DNA of 64,000 nucleotides from JAIBJN01 sp963825255 (GTDB taxonomy: Bacteria > Actinomycetota > Thermoleophilia > Gaiellales > Gaiellaceae). Shown here piece after piece: positions 52,053-61,089 of the stretch. The stretch's first letter is position 1; each line of letters opens with the position of its first letter. The stretch spans positions 62,001-126,000 of the forward strand of contig CAWGSF010000002.1 of the NCBI GenBank assembly GCA_963825255.1, read 5' to 3'. The position numbers and the translations under genes are program-made. The notes beneath the pieces are model-generated. The model ran no database searches and was not told where the DNA came from. It worked only from the letters and a program-made list of their open reading frames with translations.

Positions 52053-55000
52053 CCGAGCCGCCTCGGCCATCTCCACGAACCGGCAGAGCGCGTTCACGCA
52101 GCCGCATCTGCTCCACGGTCTTGCAGCTCGTCTCGAGGAGCCTCGGGCTCGCCACGACGTACGCCAGGCACTTCGCCCGCGAGACCGCGACGTTCAGCCG
52201 GTTGCGGGAGAAGAGGAAGTCGAGGCCGCGGGGGACGTCCTCGCCCGACGAGCTCGCCATCGCGAAGAACGACACCGTCGCCTGCTGGCCCTGGAACTTG
52301 TCCACCGTGCCGACCCGCACGTCCTCGGGAAGCGTGCTCCCGCAGCAGACGCACGTGCGCGTTGTACGGGGCGACGACGATGAAGTCGTCGTAGGCGAGC
52401 GGCCGCTCGACCCCGTCCTCGACGTACGGCGTCCCGACGAGGCGCTCGATCTCGGCGCGCACCGCCTCGGCCTCCTCGGGTGATGCCTGGCTGTGCGCCT
52501 GGTGCGGGACGGCGAGGAAGCGCACGCCGTTCCCCGCTGCGATCGAGCGCGTCGAGGTGACCGTCCGCCGGCTCGAGGCGCCCCTCGTAGAACGTCTCCG
52601 AGATGTACGCATTCACCTCCGGCCGCAGCCGCCAGGTGTGCTCGAGGAAGAGCCCGCGGTCGGGCGGCACGGTCTCGGCGTCGCCGAGCAGGTGACCGAG
52701 CACGGACGCCTCCGCGCCCGGCGGGTGCGAGCCCTGCGAGACCTGCGGGAGCTGGTTCGGGTCGCCGAGAAGGACGAGGTTTCGCGCCGCCGTGCCGACG
52801 GCGATCGCGTCGGCGAGCGAGAACTGCCCGCCCTCGTCCACGAAGAGCGTGTCGATGTGCTGGTCCAGCTCCTCGCGCGCGAACAGCCAGGACGTTCCCG
52901 CGACCAGCTGGAGCTCCGGGTCGAGCATCGCGTCGTTCGAGTCGGTCGGCTCGACGAACCGGCCCTCGTACCGGCCCTCGCCGCTCCCCTTCTTCCGACC
53001 CCGGAACTCGTAGCCCTCCTCGATCGCCGCCTCCTCGAGGTCGTCGAGGAACTTGTGGATCGCCTTGTGGCTGAGCGCCGTCACGCCGACCCGCCGACCC
53101 GCTCGCATGAGCGCGAGAGCCGCGCGCGCGCCGCTCCACGTCTTGCCGGAGCCGGGCGGGCCCTGCACGAAGAGATAGCTCCGGTCGAGGCTGAGCGCGG
53201 CCTCGGTGAGCGTGCCGTCCAGCCTCGCCTTCGGCGGCCGCCGCTCGAGGATCTCGACCGCGGCCGGGTACCGCTCCCGATTCTCTGCGAAGCGGAGGAG
53301 CGCGGCGCGCTGCGGCTTCGCGACCAGCGGCATCGGCGGGATGAGCGCGGTCGGGAGCGCCTCCTCCGCCTGCTCGCTTCCCCAGCGGAGCTGGAGCTTC
53401 CCGTGCTCGTCGTCGACGACGACGTCGAACCCGCGCTCGGTCTTCGGGTCGACGCCGCCCCCGTGGATCTTGTGCTCCTGCGCCTCGAAGCGGAACGGGT
53501 ACCACCAGGACCGCTTGAGCTTGTACGGGTCACCGTCCGGCACGAGCCCACCGAGGGTGTTCCTGTTCGCGACGAGCTCCTCGTCGTCGAGCCCGCGGTG
53601 GAAGAAGTACTCCCACCACTGCGGCCGCTCCTCGCGCTGGTGGTAGTCGAGGAGGTGCGCGAGGAGCCAGTCGGGATCGCCCTCCTCCGCGTCGGCGAGG
53701 AGCGCGTCGCGGACGCGGGCCCGCTCGGCGTCGCGCTCCTCCGCCTCCTCGCTCCGCTCGCGCTCCTCCGGCGGGAGCCGCCACGGCATGGCGGCGGGCC
53801 GCCGGCCGAGCAGCCAGCGATGGAGCTCGTAGAGCGAGAGGCAGTCCTCCTCGTTGTAGTCGCGGATCCCTTCGAGGAGCGTTTCGTCGCCGGTCTCGAG
53901 CCACGTCTCGAACGCGTTCACCGAGTCGCCCCCGCCTCCGACGACGGCGTGGCGCTCGAAGCCGAAGAGCTTCTCGACCTCCTTGATCGAGTAGCTCGGC
54001 ACCGACGCGCGCAGCGCCTGCTTCGTCACGCGGAAGAGGTCGACGAGCACCTCGCCGCGGAGCAGGTCGTCGATCTCCTCCTCGCGGGTCCCGTGCTCGC
54101 CCATGAGCCGCGAGAGCGCGGTGCGCTCGTAGGGCGCGTAGTGGTAGACGTGCATGCCCGGGAAGCGGCGCCGGCGCTCGACGATGTGGTCGACCAGCTG
54201 CTCGAAGCCGCGCCGCTCGGCGTCGCGGTCGCGCGCCCAGATGGGCACGTACCGCGGCGCGCCGTCCTCGCCGAGCTCGATCCAGCCGAAGAGGTACTCG
54301 AGCCCGCGCCCCGGCTCGAACCACGGGTCGCCCTCGAGGTCGAGCCAGATGTCGCCGTCGTTCGGCTCCGGCATGAGCGCGAAGCCGCGGTCCGGCTCCT
54401 CGGGGAGGTGCTCGATCTCGTGCTCGCCCGTGCGGCGGTGCTGGAGCTGGAGCCGCGCCTGGTGGTGGAGCCGCTCGAAGGTGGAGGCGCGCATGCTCCC
54501 GACCTTCGTGTCCGGGTCGGCCTCGGCGAGCGCCTCGAGCGTCGTGATTCCCGCGGCCGTGAGCCGCTCGACCTGGAGCCGCGAGACGCCGGCGACGAGC
54601 GTGAGGTGGTCGTCCTCGGCCCAGCGCTCCTTGCAGAGCGCGAGGAAGTCGCAGAGCCCGCAGTGGTCGACCGGGTAGGGGTAGGTCGCGCGCCGCCGCT
54701 CGACCGCGTCGAGGAACCGCGCCCGGAGCCGGCGGTAGTAGGCGAGGAAGTCGTCCGGGCCGGAAGGACTCGCGCTCCCCGAGCCCGGTGACGACGTGCA
54801 TCTCCTGCGGGCCAGTGACCCTGGATCCGCGCGAGCTGCTCGGTGTAGAAGCAGAGCTGGAGCACGTGCTGCGGCTTGGCGTGGCGGGCGAGCTTGGTGT
54901 CGACGACCTCGTAGCCGCCGTCGGCGAGCCGCTCGATGAAGTCCGCGAACCCGCGCCAGGTGCCGTCGGTGAGGCACGGCCTGGTAGACGACGTCGGCGC

Positions 55001-55283
55001 CTCTGCGGATCGCTTCCTCGGTCGCCCGGGCGGCGCGCCTCCCAGTCGTGCTCGAAGACGATCGTCGTGACCTCGCGGCCCTGCTCCTCGGAGCCGCGCG
55101 AGGTAGCGCGCCTCGTGCTCCTCCCCCTTGCCGCTGGATGAGGTCAGCGTGCGGGTTGTGCCGGAAGGGCTTGTCGAGCTCGCCGCGCGCGACGGCGAGC
55201 TGGAGCGTCGTCAGGTGCTCGCACGCCAGGAAGGCGTTGAGATCGGTGGGCGAGAGGACAAGACCGCCGTCGCGAGAGTGCAT
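52041..55283 (-). CDS. TM0106-type RecB-like nuclease fused to RNase-H-like and UPF1-type helicase, multiple frameshifts
   Basis: Start GGLVLSPTDLNAFLACEHLT. RecB-like nuclease: GFADFIERLADGGYEVVDTK (Asp and DxK) with QHVLQLCFYTEQL (QxxxY), then an Fe-S-type cluster VDHCGLCDFLALCKERW. An RNase-H-like exonuclease follows (DIWLDLEGDPWF; DYNEEDCLSLYELH). C-terminal SF1B helicase: FVQGPPGSGKTWSGARAAL, DTLFVDEGGQFSLAD, LLGDPNQLPQVSQGSHP, VGTVDKFQGQQATVSF, FSRNRLNVAVSRAKCL; end ALCRFVEMAEAARSER. At least six one-base shifts (near 52085, 52345, 52545, 54765-54800, 54985, 55030-55130). All motifs survive. Confidence 0.85.
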
Positions 55284-55289
55284 TGACCG

Positions 55290-55518
55290 CCCATGGTTCC
55301 AACTTTCTCTAGGATCAGCGGCCGGCGCGCGCCGCGCCGGCCGAGGCGCCCGGGACTCGGCGTCCTGCTCCTCGATCTTGCGACGAAACGAGTCGTCCTC
55401 TTCAGTCGACGTGTCACCTTCGCCGTAGTCAGGGTCGACCTCAGAGCCCAGATCCACATCGACTTCGCGCAGCGGGAACTTGGAACGCCCGACGGGCCAC
55501 GTCGATGAGGGTATCCCG
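55290..55518 (-). other. Region without an assignable gene upstream of the nuclease-helicase
   Basis: Contains an acidic open stretch (DVDLGSEVDPDYGEGDTSTE, EEDDSFRRKIEEQDAE) reading into the nuclease-helicase start. It may be the broken C-terminus of the preceding hypothetical gene. Confidence 0.4.
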
Positions 55519-55716
55519 CTACTCGCGCACCGCCCAGATGTCCTTTGCAGCAGGAGTGTGACTCTTTGTCCACATCGACGCTGTTCGCGCGACCGGCCTC
55601 AGACGGACCCATAGGTCTTCGGGCACGCTGCCGACTAGGTAGACGTCTTCGGAACCACTGACCTGAATTCCCAGGGCGTCCGCTGGAAGCGCTGCGATCG
55701 TAGACGTGGAAGGCAA
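55519..55716 (-). CDS. Hypothetical protein, probably part of a broken gene
   Basis: 65-codon frame: ALPADALGIQVSGSEDVYLV, GSVPEDLWVRLRPVARTAS and KSHTPAAKDIWAVRE. It has no good start (TTG) and its composition looks coding. It may be the C-terminal part of the PD-(D/E)XK-like gene at 55775-56091, separated by one or more frame changes. Confidence 0.35.
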   Translation of the reverse strand: MPSTSTIAALPADALGIQVSGSEDVYLVGSVPEDLWVRLRPVARTASMWTKSHTPAAKDIWAVRE

Positions 55717-55774
55717 AGCCTGCGAGCCTTCGCCGACCGGTTACATCCCGCCCGTAGGCGCGCGAGGAACCGTG

Positions 55775-56091
55775 TCAGAAGTACTCCTCGTCAATCGACA
55801 TGAGGCGTAGCAACTCGTCCCAATCCGACTCTCCCGCCCGGTTGAGGCGAGACAGCGAGTCGGTGAGCTTCGGCTTCGCCTCGACCAGCAGCAAGTACCG
55901 CGCGGTGGCAGCCAAATGTCGAGCTCGTCGCGAGGGCCCTTGACATCGCCAACCTTGGGGAAGATGCAGACCTTGAAGCGCGTGTCCGTGCCGCTCGGGG
56001 GCGACGCGCAAACGATCTCAGCACCATGCTCCCGAAGGAACTCGATGGATGCGTTGTAAACGTCGAACTCGGTTCCAAAGGAGGACGCCAT
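55775..56091 (-). CDS. PD-(D/E)XK-like nuclease fragment, one-base frameshift
   Basis: ATG at 56091 (MASSFGTEFDVYNASIEFLR). FKVCIFPKVGDVKGPRDELD then, in the next frame, ATARYLLLVEAKPKLTDSL. LDIWL...LLVEAK fits a D...ExK metal site of restriction-type nucleases. Join near 55920; the span is 3n+2 nt (one base missing). Ends SIDEEYF at TGA. Short for a full nuclease, so perhaps only the N-terminal domain of a broken gene. Confidence 0.45.
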
Positions 56092-56803
56092 GGCGGCTCG
56101 GACCTCGCCGCGGCGTAACGTCTCCCTCTCCGAGCTAGGGCATGCCAAGATGCGCCCCGCGTCCGCGACGCCACGCGCCGTACCACGACGATCCCGTCGG
56201 CGAGCACGATCACATCCGCGATGGCGCTGCCGGGGTGGAAGGCGGCCTGCGGGGGTGATCGTCCGGGGCCGATCGGACGGGCGTGATCGCAGGCCGTCCG
56301 GGCCGAGCGGTACGAGGAATTCGCGTCTGATCGCGGGACGTGGTCTCAATAATGCGGCGTCGATCTCACCCCGTCAGGCGCAACAGCATCGTGCCGTAGC
56401 TCAGGCCGCGTGTGTTCAAGGTAGGTTCCGTGCTTGTGGCCGTCGGGGTTCGAAGGTGATTACGGGAGAGTCGTCTGACTAACGTCACGTTCGCCGCGAA
56501 GAAGGGTCGAGGATAGATCCCCGTCGGGAAGTGTTGCTGCGGAAGAGAGTGAGGCCTTCTCGCGCAGTAGCGATGGTCCGTAGACACGCCGGGTCGGCTT
56601 CGCTCGCACGCTGTTCTTGACTCGGGCGTGCCGACGGTAGCACCGTCCAGTCCTCTCGGATGTCGCCCACGAGGGGCCGTGACCAGATCCCGGCGTATCG
56701 CGAGTCGTCGACAAGGGAACAGTAGTGCACCCCGCGTCCACACTCGGGTTGATTGCCGGTCAGACAGGTTTGCAGGGGGTTCGTGGTCTCTCAACGCTGG
56801 CGC
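56092..56803. other. Lower-GC region with fragmentary open frames
   Basis: About 60-63% G+C in lines I counted versus ~72% nearby. No complete gene recognised. The best stretch is on the minus strand at 56485-56730 (HYCSLVDDSRYAGIWSRPLV, GDIREDWTVLP), with coding-like residue composition but no family. Possibly the remains of a transferred gene. Confidence 0.4.
56485..56730 (-). CDS. Hypothetical open frame in low-GC stretch
   Basis: 81 codons starting at a GTG-type codon: HYCSLVDDSRYAGIWSRP, LPSARPSQEQRASEADPACL, REGLTLFRSNTSRRGSILDP. Amino-acid content (Asp, Glu, Trp, Tyr) is protein-like but no homolog is recognised; more G+C-poor third positions than neighbours. Confidence 0.3.
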   Translation of the reverse strand: MHYCSLVDDSRYAGIWSRPLVGDIREDWTVLPSARPSQEQRASEADPACLRTIATAREGLTLFRSNTSRRGSILDPSSRRT

Positions 56804-57073
56804 TCAGCCCTCCATTTCCCCGCCGAGAGCTAGTGGTAAGGAAGGGGTGAGCGTCAACCGCTCTGGCATCACCCCCGGGACGCATTCGCACGACGAGACG
56901 CTGGCAGGCGCACCGAAGCTCCTCGACGGGCTGGAGCGCACGGCAGGCGGAGCCCTCGGTCGGCCTCGGCGAGGAACGTGCGCCTCTAGGCGCGCGGCCT
57001 CCTCGGCTCCGGGCTCGAGCTGGACGGGGAGCTCGTCCAGCTCTCGGCCTTCACGACCTAGGCGTTCGGCCAT
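56804..57073 (-). CDS. Small hypothetical frame following the NERD-like gene
   Basis: 89 codons; the first part MAERLGREGRELDELPVQLE is a credible charged helix, the second half is low-complexity Pro/Ser/Arg, so the frame may be real only at its start. ATG overlaps the end of the NERD-like gene by 16 nt. Confidence 0.3.
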   Translation of the reverse strand: MAERLGREGRELDELPVQLEPGAEEAARLEAHVPRRGRPRAPPAVRSSPSRSFGAPASVSSCECVPGVMPERLTLTPSLPLALGGEMEG

Positions 57074-57688
57074 CTACCCCTCTGAGGGCGGCGGGGCATC
57101 GCGGCAGCCCGCGCAGCCGCCGGCGCGGTCCGACCGCGCAGCCACTCCGCGAGGTGCTCGACGCCCATGATCCAGACGCCTTCGCGGCGGTGGGGCTGCG
57201 TCGTCGCGCTGCAGGAGGCAGAGGACCGGCGTCACCCAGCCGCCGACCTCGCCGTGGAGCCACGCGGAGTGGTGGCGGGCGCGGCCGAGGTGCTCCATCC
57301 GGTAGGCGCGGTTGCGCGTCTCGATGAGGTAGGCGCCCTTCTCGCTCTGGACGAGCGAGGCGACCCAGCGGCCGCCGGGGCCGAGAACCTCGTGCTCGAC
57401 CGTCCAGCCCTCGGTGCGAAGGCGGTCGAGGACGCTGCGCACGGGCTCGTCGTCGACGCCGAGGCCGAGCTTCTCGTTGCCGGTGGCGATGGCGTCCATG
57501 ACGTCGTCGCGGTAGAGGAGGAGGACGATCGCCGCGAGCGCGAGCACGGTGATGACGCCCTGGGTCGCGTCCACCAGGCCGGTGAAGACGGCGAGCATGA
57601 TGAGGCCGTCCACCGCCAGGAAGGTGAGCGCGAGGGCGATGGCGTCCAGGGTCGCGCGGCGGGGGGAGGCCCTTCCTACAGCGGGCAT
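57058..57688 (-). CDS. NERD-like domain membrane protein, one-base frameshift
   Basis: Two hydrophobic helices (IALALTFLAVDGLIMLAVFT; GVITVLALAAIVLLLY), then WTVEHEVLGPGGRWVASLVQ, KGAYLIETRNRAYRMEHLGR and HGEVGGWVTPVLCLLQRDD, matching the nuclease-related (NERD) fold; the end EGVWIMGVEHLAEWLRG is in the next frame (join near 57193, span 3n+1). TAG at 57058-57060. Role unknown; NERD proteins may act on DNA. Confidence 0.72.
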
Positions 57689-57731
57689 GACCCCTCTATC
57701 GGCCGCTCCGGCCCGCTTGCTTAGAGCGGAT

Positions 57732-59429
57732 TCAGGTCTTGTCGGCGGCGAGCGGGACGAGCTCGAAGCGGTCGACGTCGACGAGCCCGCGGTCGGTGAT
57801 CTTCAGGCTGGGGATCACCGAGAGGGCGAGGAACGCCAGCGTCTGGAAGGGCGCCGGGTACTCGCAGCCGAGCGCGCGCGCGGCCTCGACGCAGGCCTCG
57901 CTCGCCTCGACGACCTCGGCCAGGGGCGCCTCCGAGAGGAGCCCGGCGATCGGCAGCGGCAGCTCGGCCTGGACGCCGCGGCTCTCGATGACGACGATGC
58001 CGCCGCCGAGCTCGGCGAGCCGCTGGACGGCGCGCGCCATGTCGCCGTCGTCGGCGCCGACGACGACGATGTTGTGGGCGTCGTGGGCGATCGTCGAGGC
58101 GATCGCGCCGCGCTGGAGGCCGAAGCCGCGCACGAAGCCGAGGCCGATGCGCCCAGTGGAGAGGTGACGCTCGACGACGGCGATCTTGAGGAGGTCGCGG
58201 CCGGGATCCGACACGGCGAGCCCGCGCTCGACGCGCGGCTCCTCGGCGAGCGACTCGGTGACGATCTGCCCCTCGACGAGGCCGATCACGCGCGCCTCGC
58301 CGCCCTCCCAGGGGATGCGGAAGTCGTTGACGGCAACCGGCTGGACGTGGACGGTCGACTTCACCCACTCGGGGACGTCGACGCGCTCGATCTCCCCCAC
58401 CGGCTTCCCCGCCTTGAGGACGAGCTCGGGCTCGAACGACTCGAGGTCGGGGAGGAGCAGGACGTCCGCCTGGTAGCCGGGCGCGAGCGCGCCGAGGTGC
58501 CTGAGGCCGTGCCAGAGGCAGGGGTTGAGCGTCGCCATCATGAGCGCGTCCTCGGGCGCCGTCCCCCGCGCGACGGCGTCGCGCACCATCGAGTTGACGT
58601 GGCCGTCCTCGGCGATGTGCTCGGGCTCGCGGTCGTCCGTGCAGAACGCGAGCCGGTGCGGCCCGAACTCCTCGACGAGCGGCAGGAGCGCCTCGAGGTT
58701 GCGCGCGGCGGTCGCCTCCCGGATGAGGACCCAGAGGCCGGCGCGCAGGCGCTCGCGCCCCTCCTCGGCCGTGTAGCACTCGTGGTCGGAGCCGATGCCG
58801 GCGGCGGCGTAGGCCTGGAGCTCCTTCCCGAGGACGCCCGGCGCGTGGCCGTCCACGTGCGAGGCGGGGAGCGCGAGCTTCTCGAGCTCGTGCGGGTCGC
58901 CGGAGATGACGCCGGGGAAGTTCATCATCTCGGCGAGGCCGATCACGCGCCGGCGGCGGAGGAGCCCCTCGAGGTCACCGGGCACGAGCGCCCGGCGCGG
59001 CGACTCGAACACCGAGGCGGGCACGCAGGAGGAGGCCATGAAGAAGACGTCGAGCGGCACCTGCGCGCAGAGGTCGGCGAGCCAGTGGACGCCGTCCGTG
59101 CCGAGGACGTTGGCGATCTCGTGCGGGTCGGCGACGACGGCGGTCGTCCCCAGAGGCAGCACGAGCCGCGCGAACTCGTCGACGAGGAGCTTCGTCGACT
59201 CGAGGTGCATGTGCGCGTCGACGAAGCCGGGGACGACGTACTTCCCGCCGGCGTGGATGACCTCCTTGCCGGCGTACTCGCCGAGGCCGGCGACGTAGCC
59301 GTCGCAGATCGCGACCTCGGTCTCGAGCCACTCGCGCGTGAAGGCCGAGAAGACCTTGCCCCCCTCGATGACGACGTCGGCGAGCTCGTCGCCGCGGGCC
59401 ACCGCGAGCCGTCGCGCGAGATCCGGCAC
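57732..59429 (-). CDS. ade: Adenine deaminase
   Basis: 565 aa amidohydrolase converting adenine to hypoxanthine. VPGFVDAHMHLESTKL is the metal-binding strand, VADPHEIANVLG follows, then GLAEMMNFPGVI, CTDDREPEHI and MMATLNPCLWHGLRHLGALAPGYQADVLLL, and the C-terminal IAHDAHNIVVVGADDGDMARA. GTG start is 6 nt after TATCGT. Product hypoxanthine could feed the molybdopterin dehydrogenase at the window end. Confidence 0.95.
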   Translation of the reverse strand: MPDLARRLAVARGDELADVVIEGGKVFSAFTREWLETEVAICDGYVAGLGEYAGKEVIHAGGKYVVPGFVDAHMHLESTKLLVDEFARLVLPLGTTAVVADPHEIANVLGTDGVHWLADLCAQVPLDVFFMASSCVPASVFESPRRALVPGDLEGLLRRRRVIGLAEMMNFPGVISGDPHELEKLALPASHVDGHAPGVLGKELQAYAAAGIGSDHECYTAEEGRERLRAGLWVLIREATAARNLEALLPLVEEFGPHRLAFCTDDREPEHIAEDGHVNSMVRDAVARGTAPEDALMMATLNPCLWHGLRHLGALAPGYQADVLLLPDLESFEPELVLKAGKPVGEIERVDVPEWVKSTVHVQPVAVNDFRIPWEGGEARVIGLVEGQIVTESLAEEPRVERGLAVSDPGRDLLKIAVVERHLSTGRIGLGFVRGFGLQRGAIASTIAHDAHNIVVVGADDGDMARAVQRLAELGGGIVVIESRGVQAELPLPIAGLLSEAPLAEVVEASEACVEAARALGCEYPAPFQTLAFLALSVIPSLKITDRGLVDVDRFELVPLAADKT

Positions 59430-59460
59430 AGCGCGACGATAGCGGCCGCGGATCGGGGCC

Positions 59461-59485
59461 CACAAGTAACAGACTGTTACTTGTG
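59461..59485. repeat. Perfect palindrome, GTAACAG family, copy 3
   Basis: CACAAGTAACAG-A-CTGTTACTTGTG: 12-bp perfect arms. Lies between the MshEN gene stop (59490) and the ade promoter, with the same core as 19556 and 19779. Confidence 0.75.
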
Positions 59486-59489
59486 TGGG

Positions 59490-59945
59490 CTAGGCGGCGG
59501 GCGCCGTGAGCGGCTCGCCGTAGGCGTCGCCGAGCGCCGCGTCGATCTCGCTCTCGAGGGCGACCTGGAAGCGGATGCGGCCGCGGACGGCCTCGCGCAC
59601 GGCCTCCATCCCGGCGTCGTCGGTCGGATCGGCGATGGCGATGAGGAGCGCGCTGCCCGCGAACCCGTACGCGATCGCCTTGTGCCGGCGGGCGACCGCC
59701 TCGGGGAGCTTGTCGACGGCCTCGTCGGCGAGGTCGAGCTTGGCGAGGTCGATGTAGTCGAGCTTCTCCTGCTCGGCGAGCAAGCGCGCGAGGTCGGCCT
59801 CGCGGATCCAGCCGTGGGCGAGCATGACCTCGCCCAGGCGCCGGTCGGTCTCCTGCGCCTCGACCAGCGCGTCGCGCACGACGGCAGGGCGCGCGATCCC
59901 GTCGCGCACGATGAGGCTTCCGAGAGGCAGATCCCGCAGGTTCAC
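59490..59945 (-). CDS. Stand-alone MshEN (type II secretion GspE N-terminal) domain protein
   Basis: 151 aa. Two helical MshEN-like halves: PLGSLIVRDGIARPAVVRDA and RRLGEVMLAHGWIREADLARLLAEQEKLDYIDL, then a beta-rich HKAIAYGFAGSALLIAIADPTDD. Such domains normally precede the ATPase of pilus/secretion systems and bind c-di-GMP or similar; here it is alone. GGAAAGG precedes the GTG start. Confidence 0.75.
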   Translation of the reverse strand: MNLRDLPLGSLIVRDGIARPAVVRDALVEAQETDRRLGEVMLAHGWIREADLARLLAEQEKLDYIDLAKLDLADEAVDKLPEAVARRHKAIAYGFAGSALLIAIADPTDDAGMEAVREAVRGRIRFQVALESEIDAALGDAYGEPLTAPAA

Positions 59946-60022
59946 CGACGACGCCTTTCCGCTTCTGAGCGTAGATTGCGGCCCAAACGGCGGGGATCAC
60001 TCGGAGGGGTGATTGCCCCGAG

Positions 60023-60770
60023 TCAACGCTCGCTCTCGCAGCCGATCCCATCCCCGCCGCCGTCGAAGTGGTGCGGGTCGCGGCCGACGACGCGGAAGTC
60101 CGTGTACGGGACGTCGGCGCAGTCGAGGTCGGGCGGAGGCGGCGGGATGCAGACGCCGGGGTAGGACGGGTCGCACCGGCCGCTGGAGGCCCTGGCGGGC
60201 CGGGCGCTCGTCTCGACGCCCGCCTCGGGGTCGAGTCGCGTTCCCGGACAGGCTCCCCAGAGGCCTCGTCGCGCCGCCTTCGCGCGCCGGGCTGCGGCCA
60301 GGAGCCGGTCGGCGTAGCGACCGCGGTCGCCCTCGAAGAACCACACGCTCGCCGCGCCACGGCGGACGAGCTCGAGGTTGACGTTCCTCCCGGAGCGGTG
60401 GACGTAGCGGAGGAGGCGGCCGTAGCGGTCGACCCGGTCGAGGGCCGGGTCGGCCTCGAGGCTGATCCTCGCGCCGGGCGGAAGCATCCCGCGAGCATTC
60501 GGGCCGACGCGCGCGCGTAGCACTCGCCTTCGGCGAGCTCGGGGGTGTCGATCTGGACGAGTCGCACGCGCCGCCCGTTCCGGAGCGCGAGGGTGTCGCC
60601 GTCGATCACGGCCGCGACGGTGGCGGCCTTCCCCGAACGGGCGGGTCGGCGTGCTCGGCGGCGCCTCGCCGGTCGTGGCGTCTGTTGGCGTCGGCTGGGG
60701 CGCTCTCCTGCTCGCTCGAGCAGGCCGCCAGTGCGAGGGCGAGGGCGAGCACAACGGCCAGGCGGGCCAC
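60023..60770 (-). CDS. Thermonuclease-like lipoprotein with excalibur motif, frameshifted
   Basis: Lipoprotein signal ARLAVVLALALALAAC (lipobox LAAC). SNase core: TVAAVIDGDTLALRNGRRVR, LVQIDTPELAEGECYARA, then PALDRVDRYGRLLRYVHR and NLELVRRGAASVWFFEGD; residues of the DxDT/R catalytic pattern are present. C-terminal excalibur-type calcium motif: DLDCADVPYTDF and HHFDGGGDGIGCE. Joins near 60655 and 60500. Secreted, probably degrades extracellular nucleic acids. Confidence 0.82.
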
Positions 60771-60846
60771 GCCGCGATTCTCACCCTTCGGGGAGTTGTC
60801 CGCCCCGCAATGCCGACGCACACTGAGAGCCGGGAGATCTGCGGCA

Positions 60847-61059
60847 ATGGTGGTTCACGTCTCCAACCCTGCGTTCGTCCACGACCTGCTCGCGTCGCTC
60901 AAGCGCGCGAACTACAGCGCCTCGCAGACGGGCGAGTCCACGGTCGAGGTGGCGCCTCCGACGGCTGCAACGGCCGAGCAGGCGATGCTCCACCTCGGCT
61001 TCTACCTCGCCAACTGGCGCGCGCGGCACCCCGGGATCGTCGCGGACATCGAGCGCTAG
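60847..61059 (+). CDS. Small conserved-looking hypothetical protein
   Basis: 70 aa: MVVHVSNPAFVHDLLASLKR, NYSASQTGESTVEVAPP and MLHLGFYLANWRARHPGIVAD. Good codon usage, and GGGAG 9 nt before the ATG. Looks like a small regulatory or adaptor protein; not recognised. Confidence 0.6.
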   Translation: MVVHVSNPAFVHDLLASLKRANYSASQTGESTVEVAPPTAATAEQAMLHLGFYLANWRARHPGIVADIER

Positions 61060-61089
61060 CGGAGCCACGCGCTCCGTAGAATCGGCGGC

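Noticed and set aside
56430..56470. GGGTTCGAAGG resembling a tRNA T-loop
   Set aside because: No flanking stem complementarity, and no acceptor or anticodon arms within reach on either strand.
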